Source: Pseudomonadota bacterium (GTDB lineage Bacteria; Pseudomonadota; Alphaproteobacteria; Rhizobiales; Segnochrobactraceae). Taken from it: a DNA stretch of 7,676 nucleotides. Under the pieces are notes generated by a model. The model saw only the letters and a program-made list of their open reading frames with translations, was not told the origin of the DNA and did not search any database. Every line of letters begins with the position of its first letter. Position 1 is the first letter of the stretch. Below, piece by piece: positions 5,857 through 7,676 of this stretch. Location: assembly GCA_023442215.1 (NCBI GenBank), contig JAEZMP010000483.1, forward strand, positions 1 through 7,676, given 5' to 3'. The translations under genes were made by a program, and so were the position numbers.

Positions 5857-6855
5857 TCAGCCGAGAGCAGCCATCAGTTTGTCGACGAGCGGGTTTTCCG
5901 GCTCGAACACGCCGACGGGCGCGAACACCGCGACGGTGGCGGCGCCGCGGGCCTTGAGCCACGAGGCGCAATCGTAGATGCGGCCGGACGGGCAGTGCAG
6001 CACCAGTTCGTCGCCGGAGGCCTCGGCCGAAGCGTGAGGCGTGGTGCAGCCGAAGGCCTGGGCGGCCTCGGCAGCGACGCGCGGCGCGTCGGCGATGCGG
6101 GTGCGCACCTCCCGCACCGCGCGGGCGCGGGCTTCTGCGGCGATACGATCGAGGATCGCGGCAGCGGCGGCGCGCTGCTGCGCGGTCCAGAGCGCGCGGC
6201 GGCTCGCGATGAGGTGCGCCTCCGACTTCAGGATCACGCCGTCCTCGATCACCTTCAGCGCGTTCGCGGACAGCGTGGAGCCGGTGGTGGTGATGTCGAT
6301 CACGAGCTCGGCCGAGCCGGCAGCGGGCGCACCCTCGGTGGCGCCGAGGCTTTCGACGATGCGATAATCGGCGATGTCGTGGGCGGCGAAGTGGCTGCGC
6401 GCGAGATGGATATACTTGGTGGCGACGCGCATCCAGCGGCCGTGGCGGGCGCGGAAGTCGGTGGCGACGTCGGCGAGGTCGGCCATGGAGCGCACGTCGA
6501 TCCATGCCTTGGGCACAGCGACGACAACATCGGCATGGCCGAAGCCGAGCGGCAGAACGGCGTGAACCAGCCGCTCGCGCGCGGCCGGATCGGGAATGGT
6601 CTCGTGAACGAGATCGAGCCCGGTGATGCCGAGGTGGACGGTGCCGCCCGCGATCTCGCTCGCGATTTCGGAAGCGGAGAGGAAGGCGATCTCGGCATCC
6701 GCGATGCCGGCGATGCGGGCGCGATAGCCGCGCGCGCCGCCGGCCTGCACGAACGGCAGGCCGGCCCGGGCGAAGAACGCCTGGGTATTTTCCTGCAGCC
6801 GTCCCTTCGAGGGGATGGCGATGATCAGCGGCGCATCGGCCTCGAGCGCGTTCAT
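5857..6855 (-). CDS. hisG: ATP phosphoribosyltransferase, catalytic subunit
   Basis: Catalyses the first step of histidine synthesis, joining ATP and PRPP to give phosphoribosyl-ATP. The ATG at 6855 overlaps the hisZ stop as ATGA, giving 332 residues; the reading frame stays open further upstream, but only as antisense noise within hisZ. Seen motifs are IPSKGRLQEN (14-23), LGITGLDLVHE (75-85), ESLGATEGAP (168-177) and ELVIDITTTGSTL (183-195), the PRPP-binding loop with D187. The protein continues about 100 residues beyond the catalytic region (about 230-332), ending in a block rich in beta-like segments (GDELVLHCPSGRIYDC, GAATVAVFAP). This makes it as long as the self-regulated HisG_L type, although hisZ lies next door, a partner normally associated with short HisG. 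Such extended HisG proteins beside hisZ are, as I recall, found in some Hyphomicrobiales. Co-transcription with hisZ is very likely. Confidence 0.96.
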   Translation of the reverse strand: MNALEADAPLIIAIPSKGRLQENTQAFFARAGLPFVQAGGARGYRARIAGIADAEIAFLSASEIASEIAGGTVHLGITGLDLVHETIPDPAARERLVHAVLPLGFGHADVVVAVPKAWIDVRSMADLADVATDFRARHGRWMRVATKYIHLARSHFAAHDIADYRIVESLGATEGAPAAGSAELVIDITTTGSTLSANALKVIEDGVILKSEAHLIASRRALWTAQQRAAAAAILDRIAAEARARAVREVRTRIADAPRVAAEAAQAFGCTTPHASAEASGDELVLHCPSGRIYDCASWLKARGAATVAVFAPVGVFEPENPLVDKLMAALG

Positions 6856-7676
6856 CGGACGGTTCCCTCTGCCGCGGACGGCGCGGCGATACGGTCGAGC
6901 CAGATGGAGAAGCCGACCGCCGGCACCGGTTCCGGCGCGCCCATCAGGCGCAGCAGCCGGTCGTAGCGCCCGCCGCCGACCGCCTGGCTGTTGAGGCGCG
7001 GACGGTTCACGGCATGGCCGTCGTGAATCTCGAACATGAAGCCGGTGTAGTAGTCGAGCCGGCGGCCGAACTCGGCGGCGAACACCAGCCGGCCGGGATC
7101 GACGCCCCGCTCGGCGGCAAGCGCCGTGCGGCGCGCGAACGCCTCGATGGCGGGGGTGAGATTGATGCCGACCTCGGCCGCGAAGGCGCCGAGGCGCTCC
7201 GGCACCGCATCGGCGGTCGCGGTGATGGCGAGATAGCGCCGCAGCACCGCTGCGGCTTCCGGCGCGAGCCGGGCACCGGCGGCGAGTGTCGCCTGTTCGA
7301 TCAGGCGGTCTGCGATCTCCGCCGGGGAGCGCCCGCCGACGGGCGTGAGGCCGGCGACCGACAGCATGTTCTCGACGAGCGCGCGCGCGGTATCCGGGTC
7401 CGCCTCGGCGAGCGCGCCGGCGACCGGCGCCTCGTCGCTGCCGCCGCCATCGAGACGGTCGAGCGCGGCGAGCACGCGCGGCGTGTCGCCGAACGCGGCC
7501 GTCAGCCGGCGCCGCCACGCCACCGGCAGCGGCAGGGCTTCCACCACCGCAGCGAACAGGGCCTCGTCACCGATCCGCACCTCCGGCTCGGCGATGCCGA
7601 GCAGCCGCGTCGCCTCGAGCGCGAGCGCCAGCACGTCGGCATCGGCCGCCTCGCGGTCGGTCTCGCCGAGGCGCTC
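6852..7676 (-). CDS. hisZ: ATP phosphoribosyltransferase regulatory subunit (partial, N terminus off window)
   Basis: HisZ is a catalytically dead histidyl-tRNA synthetase paralogue that complexes with HisG and conveys histidine feedback. The visible part is 274 residues, open to the right edge without a stop. The GTG at 7634 is only an internal valine codon: the 14 codons before it stay open and no start signal is seen, so the true start is outside. Class II synthetase-like motifs are clear near the C terminus: FGRRLDYYTGFMFEIH (compare RGLDYYTG of HisRS), VGGGRYDRLLRLMG and AVGFSIWLDRI. There is no C-terminal anticodon-binding domain after the last motif, which separates HisZ from HisS. The stop TGA (6854 to 6852) overlaps the hisG ATG by 4 nt, so translation is probably coupled. 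In related genomes hisS often precedes this pair; that part is not visible here. Confidence 0.92.
   Translation of the reverse strand, partial: ERLGETDREAADADVLALALEATRLLGIAEPEVRIGDEALFAAVVEALPLPVAWRRRLTAAFGDTPRVLAALDRLDGGGSDEAPVAGALAEADPDTARALVENMLSVAGLTPVGGRSPAEIADRLIEQATLAAGARLAPEAAAVLRRYLAITATADAVPERLGAFAAEVGINLTPAIEAFARRTALAAERGVDPGRLVFAAEFGRRLDYYTGFMFEIHDGHAVNRPRLNSQAVGGGRYDRLLRLMGAPEPVPAVGFSIWLDRIAAPSAAEGTVR

Noticed and set aside
5668..6966. 432-codon plus-strand open frame across hisG
   Set aside because: Antisense to a certain hisG gene, Gly/Ala/Arg-rich, without motifs; a shadow.
6856..7518. Upstream continuation of the hisG reading frame as an N-terminal fusion
   Set aside because: This stretch is out of frame within hisZ, Arg-rich and motif-free; the ATGA junction is the usual coupled start.
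1..7676. CRISPR arrays, tRNA or rRNA genes, insertion sequences, prophage genes
   Set aside because: No regularly spaced repeats, cloverleaf sequences, rRNA-like stretches, transposase or integrase motifs were found on either strand.

Overview
The window looks like a piece of a high-GC alphaproteobacterial chromosome, probably Hyphomicrobiales (Xanthobacteraceae-like). The reasons are strong GC bias in most genes, a hisZ-hisG pair with an extended HisG, FCD-type GntR and BenE families typical of this group, and a rhizobial-style palindromic intergenic element. The genus is inference.

Layout, left to right. A textbook intrinsic terminator (63-95) closes a gene that lies almost wholly off the left edge. 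Next comes a membrane-bound diguanylate cyclase (213-1373, +), with intact GGEEF and I-site motifs. It converges, 17 bp apart, on an FCD-family GntR regulator (1391-2107, -). That regulator is divergent from a BenE-type benzoate/H+ symporter (2316-3554, +). The shared 208-bp intergenic region holds a cluster of GGATA/TATCC half-sites, including a 24-bp palindrome, which looks like the operator of the regulator. Between benE and tag is a compact palindromic repeat (3636-3753) with perfect 8-bp terminal inverted repeats and two internal hairpins. tag (3803-4537, +) encodes 3-methyladenine DNA glycosylase I, with all zinc and active-site residues in place.

The outlier is the next gene (4492-5562, -). 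Its 356-residue product carries the signatures of a YopT/AvrPphB-type (C58) cysteine protease: a Cys in a GxCxGL-W motif, a downstream His, and an FFDPNxGEF motif holding the Asp. It and its upstream DNA are clearly lower in GC than the neighbours, and its 3' end overlaps the end of tag tail to tail by 46 bp. This suggests a horizontally acquired effector-like gene inserted beside housekeeping genes. No secretion, chaperone or immunity gene is visible next to it.

The right part is the histidine biosynthesis unit: hisZ (partial, running off the right edge) and hisG (5857-6855) on the minus strand, coupled by a 4-bp ATGA overlap. GC-rich hairpins lie downstream of hisG. HisZ and HisG together should form the ATP phosphoribosyltransferase that starts histidine synthesis.

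The window therefore combines ordinary metabolism, repair and signalling genes with one foreign-looking protease gene, which is the most interesting item. All assignments come from reading motifs by eye; no database search was run.
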